A stretch of 64,000 bases of DNA from Mesorhizobium sp. SOD10 (GTDB lineage: Bacteria; Pseudomonadota; Alphaproteobacteria; Rhizobiales; Rhizobiaceae), in NCBI GenBank assembly GCA_000824805.1, contig CCNA01000001.1, forward strand, positions 496,001 to 560,000, in the 5' to 3' direction. Positions 45,325 to 53,509 of the stretch are shown in pieces (position 1 is the stretch's first letter; each line of letters opens with the position of its first letter). Below the pieces are notes generated by a model. It saw only the letters and a program-made list of their open reading frames with translations, was not told where the DNA came from and ran no database searches. The translations under genes were made by a program, and so were the position numbers.

Positions 45325-46170
45325 CTATCCGGTCATCTGCTTGAGCGCCTTGAGCAGGCGAACATGGGTGTGGGAATGATGGTGCCTGACATGAACGGCC
45401 GAATAGATGGGATGTGAAATCTTCGGCGCATCGGCGACGAACTCCGCCACGCCCTCCTGCCGCAATCTGGTCGCCACCGCCTCGGTGACGAAAGCGGTCC
45501 CGCCCCGGCTCCGCAGGAGATAGGCGACGGCGCCGCCATTTCCGGTCGAGACGGGGGTGTTCTCAAGCTCCGGCAGCATCTGCCTGTGGGCCCGGTTGAA
45601 GAAGGCCGAGTAGTTGGCCCGGATATAGTCGGCCGGCGTGACTGCGCCGAAGGTAAGGCCGCGCGTCGATACCATGACGAAATTCTCCTCGGCGATCTGC
45701 TCGTAATGCATGTCCGGCAGGTGCTGCGGCGAATAGAGCACCGCCAGATCGAGGCTGCCGGTTGTGAGATCGAGGATCATCTGGTTGGAGTAGTCGATCT
45801 CGACGTAGATCGCCAATTTGGGCAGCGTCGCCCGCACCCATTCCAGCCATCCTTCCAGCACGCGCTCATAAAGCTCGAACTGGATGCCGATGCGGATCAG
45901 CCGGTCGAACTGGCCGACCGCCTGGATTTCGCGGCGGGCGTCGAGCCAGCGCAGCCTGACCGCGCGCGCATGCTCCTCGAACCTCAGGCCGGCGACGGTC
46001 GGCTCCGTGCCGCTCTTGCCGCGGATGAAGAGCTGCTTGTCCAGCAGTGTCTCGAGCGTGCGGATGCGGCTCGAAACGGTGGACTGGGTGATGCCAAGGC
46101 GCTCCGCCGTCCTGTTGAAGTTGCGGCTTTCGATCAGGTCCAGGAATGTGTCCAAGAGTTCAATCTGCAT
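45325..46170 (-). CDS. LysR family transcriptional regulator
   Basis: A 281-residue LysR regulator. The N-terminal winged helix (LLDTFLDLIESRNFNRTAERLGITQSTVS split over 4-35, then RIRTLE) is typical. The C-terminal substrate-binding domain follows (about 90-280) and is slightly short. It is divergent from the amidohydrolase gene, with a 19-nt LysR-box palindrome between them (46235-46253), and converges on the BetI-like gene with 72 nt between stops. Confidence 0.9.
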   Translation of the reverse strand: MQIELLDTFLDLIESRNFNRTAERLGITQSTVSSRIRTLETLLDKQLFIRGKSGTEPTVAGLRFEEHARAVRLRWLDARREIQAVGQFDRLIRIGIQFELYERVLEGWLEWVRATLPKLAIYVEIDYSNQMILDLTTGSLDLAVLYSPQHLPDMHYEQIAEENFVMVSTRGLTFGAVTPADYIRANYSAFFNRAHRQMLPELENTPVSTGNGGAVAYLLRSRGGTAFVTEAVATRLRQEGVAEFVADAPKISHPIYSAVHVRHHHSHTHVRLLKALKQMTG

Positions 46171-46234
46171 CTCGGCTATCCAGCGCCAGCAATTCTTTCA
46201 TGGCTAACGCTTTTCGGGGCGGTCCGACAACGGG

Positions 46235-46253
46235 TAATCGGATTCGTCGATTA
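46235..46253. promoter_or_regulatory. LysR-box palindrome in divergent promoter region
   Basis: TAATCG-N7-CGATTA, containing a T-N11-A core. It sits 65 nt from the lysR start and about 73 nt from the amidohydrolase start, the classic place for LysR autoregulation and divergent activation. Confidence 0.55.
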
Positions 46254-46325
46254 ACGTCCCGCCGCTGGCGGCGTTGCCGGCTCTGCCTTGGAAGCGCACG
46301 TTTGCCGCAACTCTCGTTCCACTCA

Positions 46326-47429
46326 ATGGCAGGCAAGACATCCATGTTCATCGTCGACACCGACGTTCACAATTACTGGTCCAGCGCCGAGGTGTTGCTG
46401 CCCTATCTCGAACCCTACTGGCGCGATTTCCTGATGCGCGGCGAGAAGCCCGGGCCGAGGGGAAGCTTTCCGCATGGTCACCGTCCGTGGCTGCACCCGG
46501 AAGGGTTCTCGAGGCACGACATCCGCCCGGAGACCGAGGAGGACAATTACCTGATCATGAAGGAGAGGCACCTCGATCTCTACGACATCGATGTTGCGAT
46601 CCTCACCGCCGACGAGCCCTTGGAAGCCTCGACTCTTGCCAACTACCACTATGCCAACGCACTGGTGAAAGCCTACAATGACTACATGATCGACTGGTGG
46701 CTGCCGAAGGATAGCCGCTTCAAGGGATCGATCATCATTTCGCCGACCGATCCCCATGGCGCCGCGGCCGAGATCCGGCGTCTCGGCCGCCACAAGGACA
46801 TTGTCCAGGTCCTGGCGAGCCACGGCTCGCAACGCCCCTATGGCGATCCCTTCTACAATCCGATCCACGAAGCCTGCGCCGAGGTCGGGCTGCCCTTCGC
46901 CATCCATTTCGGCGGGCAAGGCGGCGTCAACCACAACGCGGTCGCCAGCGGCCCGACCGCCTATTATTGGGAAACGCACGCCTTGCTCAGCCAGCCGGCG
47001 ATGACCCATGTGGTCAGCATGATCTCCAACGGCGTGTTCGAAAAATATCCCGACCTCTATTTCGTCGTGATCGAGTGCGGCGTGTCGTGGGTGCCTTCGC
47101 TGATGTGGCGGCTTGATGCCAACTTCAAGGCGCTGCGAAAGGAGACGCCGTGGCTGAAGATGCTGCCGTCGGAATATTGCCGCCGCAACATCCGCTTCAG
47201 CACCCAGCCGTTGGAGCAACCCCAGAACGTCAGGCATCTGTGGGAAACGCTGGAGCACATGGACGGCCAGAACACGCTGCTTTTCGCCTCCGACTACCCG
47301 CACTGGGACTTTGACGCGCCGACCAATCTGCACATCCCATCGGGCTGGCGCGACAAGATCATGGGGCTGAATGCGTTGGAGGTCTACAAGCGCATCGAGG
47401 CTCCAGCGGCAGCCGTGAGGGTCGCCTGA
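46326..47429 (+). CDS. Amidohydrolase family (amidohydrolase_2) metalloenzyme
   Basis: A 367-residue TIM-barrel amidohydrolase. VDTDVHNYW near the start takes the place of the usual HxH or DxH metal motif, IHFGGQGG supplies a middle histidine, and FASDYPHWD near the C-terminus carries the conserved aspartate. Family members hydrolyse or decarboxylate varied substrates. The start may be 46326 (MAGKTS) or 46344 (MFIVDTD); neither has a strong ribosome site. It is followed by the Rieske gene with a TGATG overlap and is divergent from lysR. Confidence 0.82.
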   Translation: MAGKTSMFIVDTDVHNYWSSAEVLLPYLEPYWRDFLMRGEKPGPRGSFPHGHRPWLHPEGFSRHDIRPETEEDNYLIMKERHLDLYDIDVAILTADEPLEASTLANYHYANALVKAYNDYMIDWWLPKDSRFKGSIIISPTDPHGAAAEIRRLGRHKDIVQVLASHGSQRPYGDPFYNPIHEACAEVGLPFAIHFGGQGGVNHNAVASGPTAYYWETHALLSQPAMTHVVSMISNGVFEKYPDLYFVVIECGVSWVPSLMWRLDANFKALRKETPWLKMLPSEYCRRNIRFSTQPLEQPQNVRHLWETLEHMDGQNTLLFASDYPHWDFDAPTNLHIPSGWRDKIMGLNALEVYKRIEAPAAAVRVA

Positions 47430-47806
47430 TGAGCGCCGCAACAACCGCGGCGGCGCGGACCTTTGCCTGCAAGGCCGCCGACGTCGCTGTAGGCAAACCC
47501 AGGATCGTCACCATCGGCCGCATCCGCGTCGGCATATTCCAGCTCGAGGATGGCTATGCCGCGCTGCTCAACATCTGCCCCCATCGGGCGGGCAATCTAT
47601 GCGAGGGGCCGGTATCGGGCACCAATCGGCAAACCGACAAGACGGAATTCATCTATGAGCGCGCCGGAGAGCTCATTCGCTGCGCCTGGCACGGATGGGA
47701 GTTCGACATCCGGTCAGGCAAATGCCTTGTCGACGAGAAGCTCAGGGCGCGCACCTTTCCCGTTCATGTCGACGGCGACGACCTCTATCTCGAAATACGC
47801 CGCTGA
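47429..47806 (+). CDS. Rieske-type [2Fe-2S] ferredoxin
   Basis: A 125-residue soluble Rieske protein. Ligands are CPH (Cys50, His52) and CAWH (Cys85, His88). The spacing between the two boxes is long, with an insert of about 15 residues (residues 60-80). There is no fused catalytic domain, so it is an electron carrier for some oxygenase or oxidase rather than a full ring-hydroxylating oxygenase. It overlaps the amidohydrolase stop and lies 33 nt before the HD-domain gene. Confidence 0.85.
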   Translation: MSAATTAAARTFACKAADVAVGKPRIVTIGRIRVGIFQLEDGYAALLNICPHRAGNLCEGPVSGTNRQTDKTEFIYERAGELIRCAWHGWEFDIRSGKCLVDEKLRARTFPVHVDGDDLYLEIRR

Positions 47807-47839
47807 CCGCAATGTGCCGTAAACTTTGGAGTTTCGACA

Positions 47840-48463
47840 ATGGAAACCGTGAAGTTCACCCAGATGAAGGATGGCGACCGCGAGGACTATGCCTTCCTGA
47901 CCGAACATGAGACCGAATACGCCGCCGGCACGGCCGACCGGCTGCTGGCGGCGATGGTCGAACTCGACAAATCGCTATCGGGCTACAAGGTGACGCGACT
48001 CGGCCATTCGCTGCAGGCCGCCACGCGCGCCTGGAATGCCGGCGCCGATATCGACTGGGTGGTGTCGGCGCTCCTGCATGACATCGGCGACATCTACGCG
48101 CCCTACAATCACGACGAATACGCGGCCGCCATCTTGCGTCCATTCGTACGCGAGCAATGCGCCTGGGTGGTGGAAAAGCATGGCGATTTCCAGCTGATCT
48201 ACTATGGCGCGCATGTCGGTGCGAATCCGCACAAGCGGGATGCGTTCAGGGACAACGCCTATTTCGACGACTGCGCCGAGTTCTGCGAGAAGTGGGACCA
48301 GTCGAGCTTCGATCCGGATTATCCGACACGGCCACTGAACTTCTTCGCGCCGCTGGTGCGGGAAGTGTTCGCCCGCAAGAGCCACGATCCCGCTGTCGTC
48401 AGGCCCGGAACGCGCATTGCGATGTCGGATGACGCGGCCGCCGCCGAGCGGTCGGGCATGTAG
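47840..48463 (+). CDS. HD-domain protein, possible diiron oxygenase or phosphohydrolase
   Basis: A 207-residue HD-domain protein. GHSLQAATRAW (His56), LLHDIGD (His80-Asp81), YNHDEYAA (His91), VEKHGDF (His114) and a later Asp (153-160) form an H...HD...H...H...D pattern. This is the ligand set of mixed-valent diiron oxygenases such as PhnZ and inositol oxygenase, but ordinary HD phosphohydrolases share much of it. The adjacent Rieske ferredoxin makes an oxygenase role attractive; that is inference. It converges on mttB with 69 nt between stops. Confidence 0.7.
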   Translation: METVKFTQMKDGDREDYAFLTEHETEYAAGTADRLLAAMVELDKSLSGYKVTRLGHSLQAATRAWNAGADIDWVVSALLHDIGDIYAPYNHDEYAAAILRPFVREQCAWVVEKHGDFQLIYYGAHVGANPHKRDAFRDNAYFDDCAEFCEKWDQSSFDPDYPTRPLNFFAPLVREVFARKSHDPAVVRPGTRIAMSDDAAAAERSGM

Positions 48464-48532
48464 CGAGACTGAGATATTTTTCAGGGGAGTGCCCCGGCCA
48501 GTCCTCCCTGCTTCTCCCTCGAAGGTTGCCCC

Positions 48533-50071
48533 TCAGTTCAAGGGCGATCCGCCTTCGCGCTTGCGCCGCTCCATATAGTCGCGCAGCGCCTCGTCGATGC
48601 CGGGATCGATCGGCGGCTGCTCATATTCAGCGACCATGCGTTTCCAGATCACGTTGGCCCGTTCACGCGCGGTGATCTGGCCGCGTTCCATCCAGGTGTC
48701 ATAGTTGTCCCAATTGGACACCAGCGGCGAATAGAAGGCGCGCTCATAGCGCTGCATGGTATGTGCGGCGCCGAAGAAATGCCCGGCCGGCCCGACCTCG
48801 CGCACAGCGTCCAGCGCCAGCGTGTCGATGTCGACGACGGGCGGATCGAAATAGGCCGACATCATCTGCAGCATCTCGACATCGATCACCAGTTTCTCGA
48901 ACGAAGCGGTCAGGCCGCCGCCGAGCCAGCCGGCCGCGTGCAGCACCAGATTGGCGCCGCCCATCAGGCAGCCCCACAAGGACATCGCGCTCTCGTAAGC
49001 CGCTTGCGCGTCGACCGCATTGGCGGCGGTGACGTTGCTGGAGCGGAACGGCACGCCGATCAGCCGGCAGAGCTGCCCGGTGATCTGCGCGGCCTGCGTA
49101 TATTCCGGCGTGCCGAAGGCCGGCGCTCCGGTCTTCATGTCGACATTGGAGGTGAAGCCCCCATACATCACCGGCACGCCGGGACGGACGATCTGCGTCA
49201 GCACGATGCCAGCCAGCGCCTCGGCATGCTGCTGCGACAGCGCGCCGGCAAGCGTCACCGGGCTCATAGCTCCGGCCAGCGTGAACGGCGTGATGACGTT
49301 AACCTGGCCGTGCTCGGCCAATGCGATCAGCCCTTCGGCCATCGGCTCGTCGAGCTGCAGCGGTGAATTGGTGTTGATGATGCCGGTGAACACCGGCATC
49401 TCGCGCGCCAGATTTTCGCGCGTCGTGCCGAGCGAGATCGCCACCATCTCCAGCGCGTCGACGGCGCGGCCGTGACCAAGCGCCTGCGGCTGCCAGTTCT
49501 TGTCGAGCAAAGTGATCTCGGCATAGTAGAGGTCGAGGTGCCGGGTGTTCTGATGCAGGTCGAGCGGTTCGAACGGCCCGCCGCCTTCCTGGTGCAGCAC
49601 GTTGAAGGACTGGATGAGCTTCAGATAGTCGCACATCTCGGCATAGGAGCCGGGGCGACGGCCGCGGTCATTGTCCATGACATAGGCCGGCCCGCCGACC
49701 GACGACAGGATGCAGTGCCGCCCGCCGACCTTGACGTTCTTCTGAGGGTTGCGGGCGCGCAGCTCGAAGGATGAGGGTGCCATGGCGACGCGTTCCATCA
49801 CCATGGCGCGGTCGAAGCGCACGCGCATCTCGCCTTCGTCGACGGTGCAGCCGGCCGCTCGATAGAGCTGGCGCGCCCGCGGCTGCAGCACGCGCATGCC
49901 GATCTCCTCGAGGATGGTGAGGCCCATTTCGTGGATAGCCTGCACCTGGTCGGCCGACAGGACCTCGATCGGCGCGTAGGGCCGCGTCAGCTGCTTCCAC
50001 GACCGTTGCGCGATGCCGGCCACCTCGCGCTGGGGGCGACCGGGCCTGCGACGTGCGGCGATACGCTCCAT
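48533..50071 (-). CDS. Trimethylamine methyltransferase (MttB) family protein, non-pyrrolysine
   Basis: A 512-residue MttB-superfamily protein. Features are HEMGLTILEEIGMRVLQ, GGGPFEPLDLHQNTRHLDL and PVMYGGFTSNVDMKTGAPAFGTPE. There is no in-frame amber codon, so it is a non-Pyl member; characterised ones demethylate quaternary amines (glycine betaine, proline betaine, carnitine) and pass the methyl to a cobalamin protein. No corrinoid protein gene is in the window. AAGGAGG lies 12 nt upstream of the ATG at 50071. It is 69 nt downstream of the flavoprotein gene on the same strand. Confidence 0.88.
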   Translation of the reverse strand: MERIAARRRPGRPQREVAGIAQRSWKQLTRPYAPIEVLSADQVQAIHEMGLTILEEIGMRVLQPRARQLYRAAGCTVDEGEMRVRFDRAMVMERVAMAPSSFELRARNPQKNVKVGGRHCILSSVGGPAYVMDNDRGRRPGSYAEMCDYLKLIQSFNVLHQEGGGPFEPLDLHQNTRHLDLYYAEITLLDKNWQPQALGHGRAVDALEMVAISLGTTRENLAREMPVFTGIINTNSPLQLDEPMAEGLIALAEHGQVNVITPFTLAGAMSPVTLAGALSQQHAEALAGIVLTQIVRPGVPVMYGGFTSNVDMKTGAPAFGTPEYTQAAQITGQLCRLIGVPFRSSNVTAANAVDAQAAYESAMSLWGCLMGGANLVLHAAGWLGGGLTASFEKLVIDVEMLQMMSAYFDPPVVDIDTLALDAVREVGPAGHFFGAAHTMQRYERAFYSPLVSNWDNYDTWMERGQITARERANVIWKRMVAEYEQPPIDPGIDEALRDYMERRKREGGSPLN

Positions 50072-50102
50072 GGCTTTCTGGACCTCCTTGTTGACGCAAT
50101 TC

Positions 50103-50121
50103 CGAACGGAAAACCCGTTCG
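50103..50121. repeat. 7-bp inverted repeat between flavoprotein gene and MttB-family gene
   Basis: CGAACGG, AAAAC, CCGTTCG. It lies 32-50 nt upstream of the MttB start, within the 69-nt gap. It may be a small transcript hairpin between two co-transcribed genes; there is no T-tract for termination. Confidence 0.3.
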
Positions 50122-50140
50122 CACTTTTCCTGGAATTGCT

Positions 50141-52243
50141 CTATTCGGCTGCCGTTCGCATCTCGAAATCCGCTGCCGCATCGACGATCGGCGTGTCGCG
50201 GCGGTAAGGCCGCCAGCGAAGCTTCTCGCCGATTTCGCGTGCCAGCTTGTGGCCGCTATGCACCGCATGGGCGATGGCGCCGGGCGCCAGCGTGTCGCCG
50301 ACGCGATCGACGCTCCGGATGCCCGCCGCCGCGAGCACGTCCGCTCTTTCGCTCAGCGCTTCGAACAACTCGTTTCGCGGCAATCGCAGGCCGACGATCA
50401 GCACCGAGCGGCAGGCGATGCGGTTCTCTTCGCCAGTGAACAGATGCGCCAGTGTTGCCGTCTCGCCATCGAAGGATTTCAGCAGATGCAGCGTCGTCAC
50501 CGGCACGTTGCGGCGCGCCAGCGCCCGGTGCACCAGCGGCAGCTCGTTGGTCATGATGGTCCATCCCGACGCTTGGCCGGACGGTGTCGCATAGTTGACC
50601 GGAATGCCTTGCGCGGCCAGATGCTCGGTGAGGACGCCGCCCATGTAGTAATTGTCGAAATCGAAGACCAGCGTCGGCCCTTCAGGAAGCTTGCCGGCGG
50701 CGATGTCGTCGGGTGTGAGCACGTCCGCATGGTCGAGACGGCCGACGGGGATCTCCATCGAGGAATAGAGCATGTTCGTCCAGCGCGCGCCGGTCGCCAG
50801 CACCACGCGCTCCGGCGCCAGGTCGATGATCTCGTCGGCGCCGAGCGCGCTTTCGGGATAGAGCGAGACATTGCTCATCTCGCCGATGCGGCCGAGGCGG
50901 TATTCGACGACACGATTCCAGGCCGACAGCCCTGGCAATGTCTTCTCGAAGGTTAGCCGTCCGCCGAAGCCGCGGCTGGCGTCGGCAAGCATCACCTCGT
51001 GGCCGCGGCGGCCGAGTGTCATGGCGCATTCGAGCCCGGCCGGTCCGCCGCCGACAATGAGGATGCGTTCGGGCCTGTCGGCGCGCCCGGCGCGCTCGGG
51101 ATGCCAGCCGCGCCGCCACTCCTCGCCGGCGGTCGGATTCTGGGTGCAGCGCACCGGCACGCCGTCGTGCCAGCTCGAAATGCAGATGTTGCAGCCGATG
51201 CATTCGCGGATCTCGGCCTCGCGGCCCTCGCGGATCTTGGCCGGCAGGAAGGGATCGGCGATCGACGGCCGCGCGCCGCCGATGAGGTCGAGCACGCCGC
51301 GCCGGATCTGCGACACCATCGTGTCCGGCGAGGTGAAGCGCCCGACGCCGACCACCGGCTTCTTCGTCAGCGACTTGACGAAATCGATCACCGGCTCGTG
51401 GCTGCCTTCGCCGGTGAAGCGCGACGCCGAGCAATCGGTCGGGCTGGAGTCCATCTTGACGTCGAACAGGTCGGGCAGGTCGGCCAAAAGTTCGATCAGC
51501 TCATGCGCTTCCGAGGGCTGGTTGCGCCCGGGCCGGCCGCGCAGCTCCTCGAGGCTGACACGAAGCGCGACACCGCAATCCTTGCCCACGGCGTCCTTCG
51601 TCACCTCGATCATCTCGCGCACGAAGCGGACACGGTTCCCGATCGAGCCGCCATATTCGTCGACGCGATGATTGTATTCCGGCAGCAGGAACTCGTAGCC
51701 GAGATAGCCCATCCCGGCATAGACATAGACGATATCGAAGCCGGCCGTGCGCGCCTTGCGTGCCGCTTCGGCCTGGCATCGGAGCACCTCGCGGATGTCC
51801 GCCTTGTCCATCGTCTTCGGCCTCAGATTGCCCATGAAGCCGACATGCGTGGCCATCCACGGAATGCCGGATGGCGACAACGGCGGCAGGCGGCTTGTGC
51901 GGTTCATCACCGAAGCGCCGCCATGCCACAACTCCACGCCGGCAAGCGATCCATGGCGGTGCACGGCTTCCGTCATCAGCGCGTGAGCGCGGATGTCGTT
52001 GTCGTCCCACAGCGTCGCGAAAGGCAGCGGCGCATCGTCCGAAGTCGGATCGATCGAGCAAGCCCCCGTGCAGATCACGCCCCATCCGCCTTCGGCCTTG
52101 GCTTCGCGAAACGCCGCGCGAACGCGCGGCAGCGCGTTTGTCATCCCGCTAGCATGCGGCACCTGATAGAAGCGGTTCGGCGCGGTGACAGGCCCTATTC
52201 TTACCGGCTCGAACAGGATTTCGTAACGAGGGTTGCACGGCAT
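50141..52243 (-). CDS. Trimethylamine-dehydrogenase-like FMN/FAD iron-sulfur oxidoreductase
   Basis: A 700-residue protein with an old-yellow-enzyme FMN barrel (1-350), a 4Fe-4S motif (ECIGCNICISSWHDGVPVRC) and a C-terminal FAD/NAD domain (ILIVGGGPAGLECAMTLGRRG). It closely follows trimethylamine dehydrogenase (NRFYQVPH, CARPSIADPFLP-like GARPSIADPFLP, TAGEEWRRGWHPE). Two active-site changes stand out. The cysteine that covalently binds FMN is Ala31 (VPHASGM), and the catalytic histidine after VYG-type Tyr reads YVYAGMGYL, with Met. Related rhizobial enzymes demethylate proline betaine derivatives or dimethylglycine. The substrate is therefore probably an N-methyl amino acid, not trimethylamine. 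A BetI-like operator lies 19 nt upstream of the start. Confidence 0.88.
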   Translation of the reverse strand: MPCNPRYEILFEPVRIGPVTAPNRFYQVPHASGMTNALPRVRAAFREAKAEGGWGVICTGACSIDPTSDDAPLPFATLWDDNDIRAHALMTEAVHRHGSLAGVELWHGGASVMNRTSRLPPLSPSGIPWMATHVGFMGNLRPKTMDKADIREVLRCQAEAARKARTAGFDIVYVYAGMGYLGYEFLLPEYNHRVDEYGGSIGNRVRFVREMIEVTKDAVGKDCGVALRVSLEELRGRPGRNQPSEAHELIELLADLPDLFDVKMDSSPTDCSASRFTGEGSHEPVIDFVKSLTKKPVVGVGRFTSPDTMVSQIRRGVLDLIGGARPSIADPFLPAKIREGREAEIRECIGCNICISSWHDGVPVRCTQNPTAGEEWRRGWHPERAGRADRPERILIVGGGPAGLECAMTLGRRGHEVMLADASRGFGGRLTFEKTLPGLSAWNRVVEYRLGRIGEMSNVSLYPESALGADEIIDLAPERVVLATGARWTNMLYSSMEIPVGRLDHADVLTPDDIAAGKLPEGPTLVFDFDNYYMGGVLTEHLAAQGIPVNYATPSGQASGWTIMTNELPLVHRALARRNVPVTTLHLLKSFDGETATLAHLFTGEENRIACRSVLIVGLRLPRNELFEALSERADVLAAAGIRSVDRVGDTLAPGAIAHAVHSGHKLAREIGEKLRWRPYRRDTPIVDAAADFEMRTAAE

Positions 52244-52261
52244 GGCGGCGTCTCGAATGCA

Positions 52262-52283
52262 CTGTTGAACGATCGTTCAACAA
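52262..52283. promoter_or_regulatory. BetI/TetR-like operator, copy 2
   Basis: The inner 20 nt (52263-52282) form a perfect palindrome with half-site TGTTGAACGA. It lies 19 nt upstream of the flavoprotein start at 52243. It matches the site at 37089-37110 at 19 of 22 positions (opposite strand). TTGAACG/CGTTCAA half-sites resemble those of BetI repressors. The BetI-like gene at 44575-45252 is the likely regulator. Confidence 0.65.
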
Positions 52284-52453
52284 CGTAATCGAGATCGTTC
52301 TGGAACGCAATGGCCAAAGCGAGCCGTCCTTCCAGCCTGGCGCGCATATCGATATGCCGAAATGGCGAGATCCCGGCAGCATTCGATCACCAACAGGTCC
52401 CGCAAAACCGACAGTTCGTCATCGGCGTCAAAATGGAGCCGGACCCAAAGTGA

Positions 52454-52635
52454 GTCTTGAAATGCATGTATGATCGGCACCGCCATGTCGATCCGGCCGA
52501 TCCTTACGTGTTCATGTTCTGCGAGAACTGGCGCTCGAAGGACGACCTCGAGCGGCATTTGGCGATGCCGCAATGAAGCCGCTATTTGGACGCCTTGACG
52601 ATCTGGTCGCACCTCCGACGTCCGTCGTTTCGTGA
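52454..52635 (+). pseudogene. Remnant of an antibiotic-biosynthesis monooxygenase (ABM, YgiN-like) gene
   Basis: Two frames together resemble the C-terminal half of small ABM-domain monooxygenases. The first reads YVFMFCENWRSKDDLERHLAMP and stops at 52572-52574 (TGA). One base shift restores MKPLFGRLDDLVAPP with a stop at 52633-52635. This is the expected continuation (HLAMPH-MKPLF), so a one-base loss near 52571 broke the gene. Upstream, an in-frame TGA at 52451 and no recognisable N-terminal half show further decay. It is not expected to make a functional protein. Confidence 0.6.
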
Positions 52636-52693
52636 TGTTGAGCCGACTGGCGACGTGAAGCAGCGTCGCCGATTATAAGCTCAAGCCTGATCG

Positions 52694-53506
52694 TCACGCC
52701 GGCTTGTCGTCAGGGTGTCCAAGCTCGCAGAACCAGCCGCCGAGATATTTCACCGACGGTTTGTTCGGATCGGGAACAGGGGTCTTCGCCTCGATGGCGG
52801 CACGGAATGGTTCGGCGCTGTCCTGCGGGACAAAGCCCAGATGGTCGGCGCCGCTGTTGTCGACCATCTTCAGCTTGTTGTTGGAAATGCCGAAGGAGAT
52901 CGTATGGCCGACGCGCGGCGCAGTCAGCGACGCCTCGACCAGCCGCACGCAGTCGGCGAAGGAGAGGTATGACCACAGCATGCGGCGATCGGCCGGCTCG
53001 GGGAAGGACGAGAAGATGCGCAGGCACACGGTCTCGATGCCGAACTTGTCCCAATAGAGCCGGCTGAGGCTTTCGACGAAATTCTTCGACACGCCATAGA
53101 GGCTGTCCGGGCGCACCGGCGCGTCGACGCCGATATGCGCCTCGATCTCGTGATAGCCGATGGCATGCACCGAGGAGGCGTAGACGACGCGCTTCACGCC
53201 GTGTTTCCGGGCCCCTTCATAGATGTGGTAGGAGCCGCGGATGCTGGAATCGAGGATGGTCTGCCATTCGCATTCGAGCGGCGCGCCGCCGAAATGCACG
53301 ATCGCGTCGCAGTCCTGGGTCGCCGCGATCGTCGCCTCCATGTCGGCGAGATCGAAGACCGCTTCCTCCTCGTGCGGCGCGAGATCGCCGAACGGCTCGC
53401 GCCCTGCCAAGCGGATTGTCCTTGCCAGCGGCACCAGACCCTTGCGCAGTTGCGAGCCGAGCCGGCCGGCGGCGCCGGTGATCAGGATACGTTCGTAATG
53501 GGGCAT
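52694..53506 (-). CDS. Uronate-dehydrogenase-like NAD-dependent SDR/epimerase
   Basis: A 270-residue extended-SDR protein. The NAD motif is GAAGRLG (11-17), and the active site is Ser111-112, Tyr137 and Lys141 (YGVSK). Overall it follows uronate dehydrogenase (IVHFGGAPLE, YHIYEGARKHG, RPDSLYGVSKNFVESLSRLYWDKFG), which oxidises glucuronate or galacturonate to the lactone. In this operon the partner genes do not fit uronate breakdown, so another sugar-like or hydroxy substrate is possible. It follows the aminotransferase after 3 nt. Confidence 0.78.
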   Translation of the reverse strand: MPHYERILITGAAGRLGSQLRKGLVPLARTIRLAGREPFGDLAPHEEEAVFDLADMEATIAATQDCDAIVHFGGAPLECEWQTILDSSIRGSYHIYEGARKHGVKRVVYASSVHAIGYHEIEAHIGVDAPVRPDSLYGVSKNFVESLSRLYWDKFGIETVCLRIFSSFPEPADRRMLWSYLSFADCVRLVEASLTAPRVGHTISFGISNNKLKMVDNSGADHLGFVPQDSAEPFRAAIEAKTPVPDPNKPSVKYLGGWFCELGHPDDKPA

Positions 53507-53509
53507 TGG

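Larger units (their letters stand above)
52244..52693. other. Intergenic region of 450 nt with operator and pseudogene
   Basis: Holds the promoter of the flavoprotein gene (left part), the operator at 52262-52283 and the remains of a plus-strand monooxygenase gene at 52454-52635 (separate entries). I see nothing else. Confidence 0.5.

Noticed and set aside
48464-48532. GGGG-AGTG-CCCC stem as terminator between the HD gene and the MttB-family gene
   Set aside because: Only 4-bp arms and no T-run; not convincing.
48533-50071. Pyrrolysine-containing MttB
   Set aside because: The frame has no in-frame TAG, so it belongs to the non-pyrrolysine branch.
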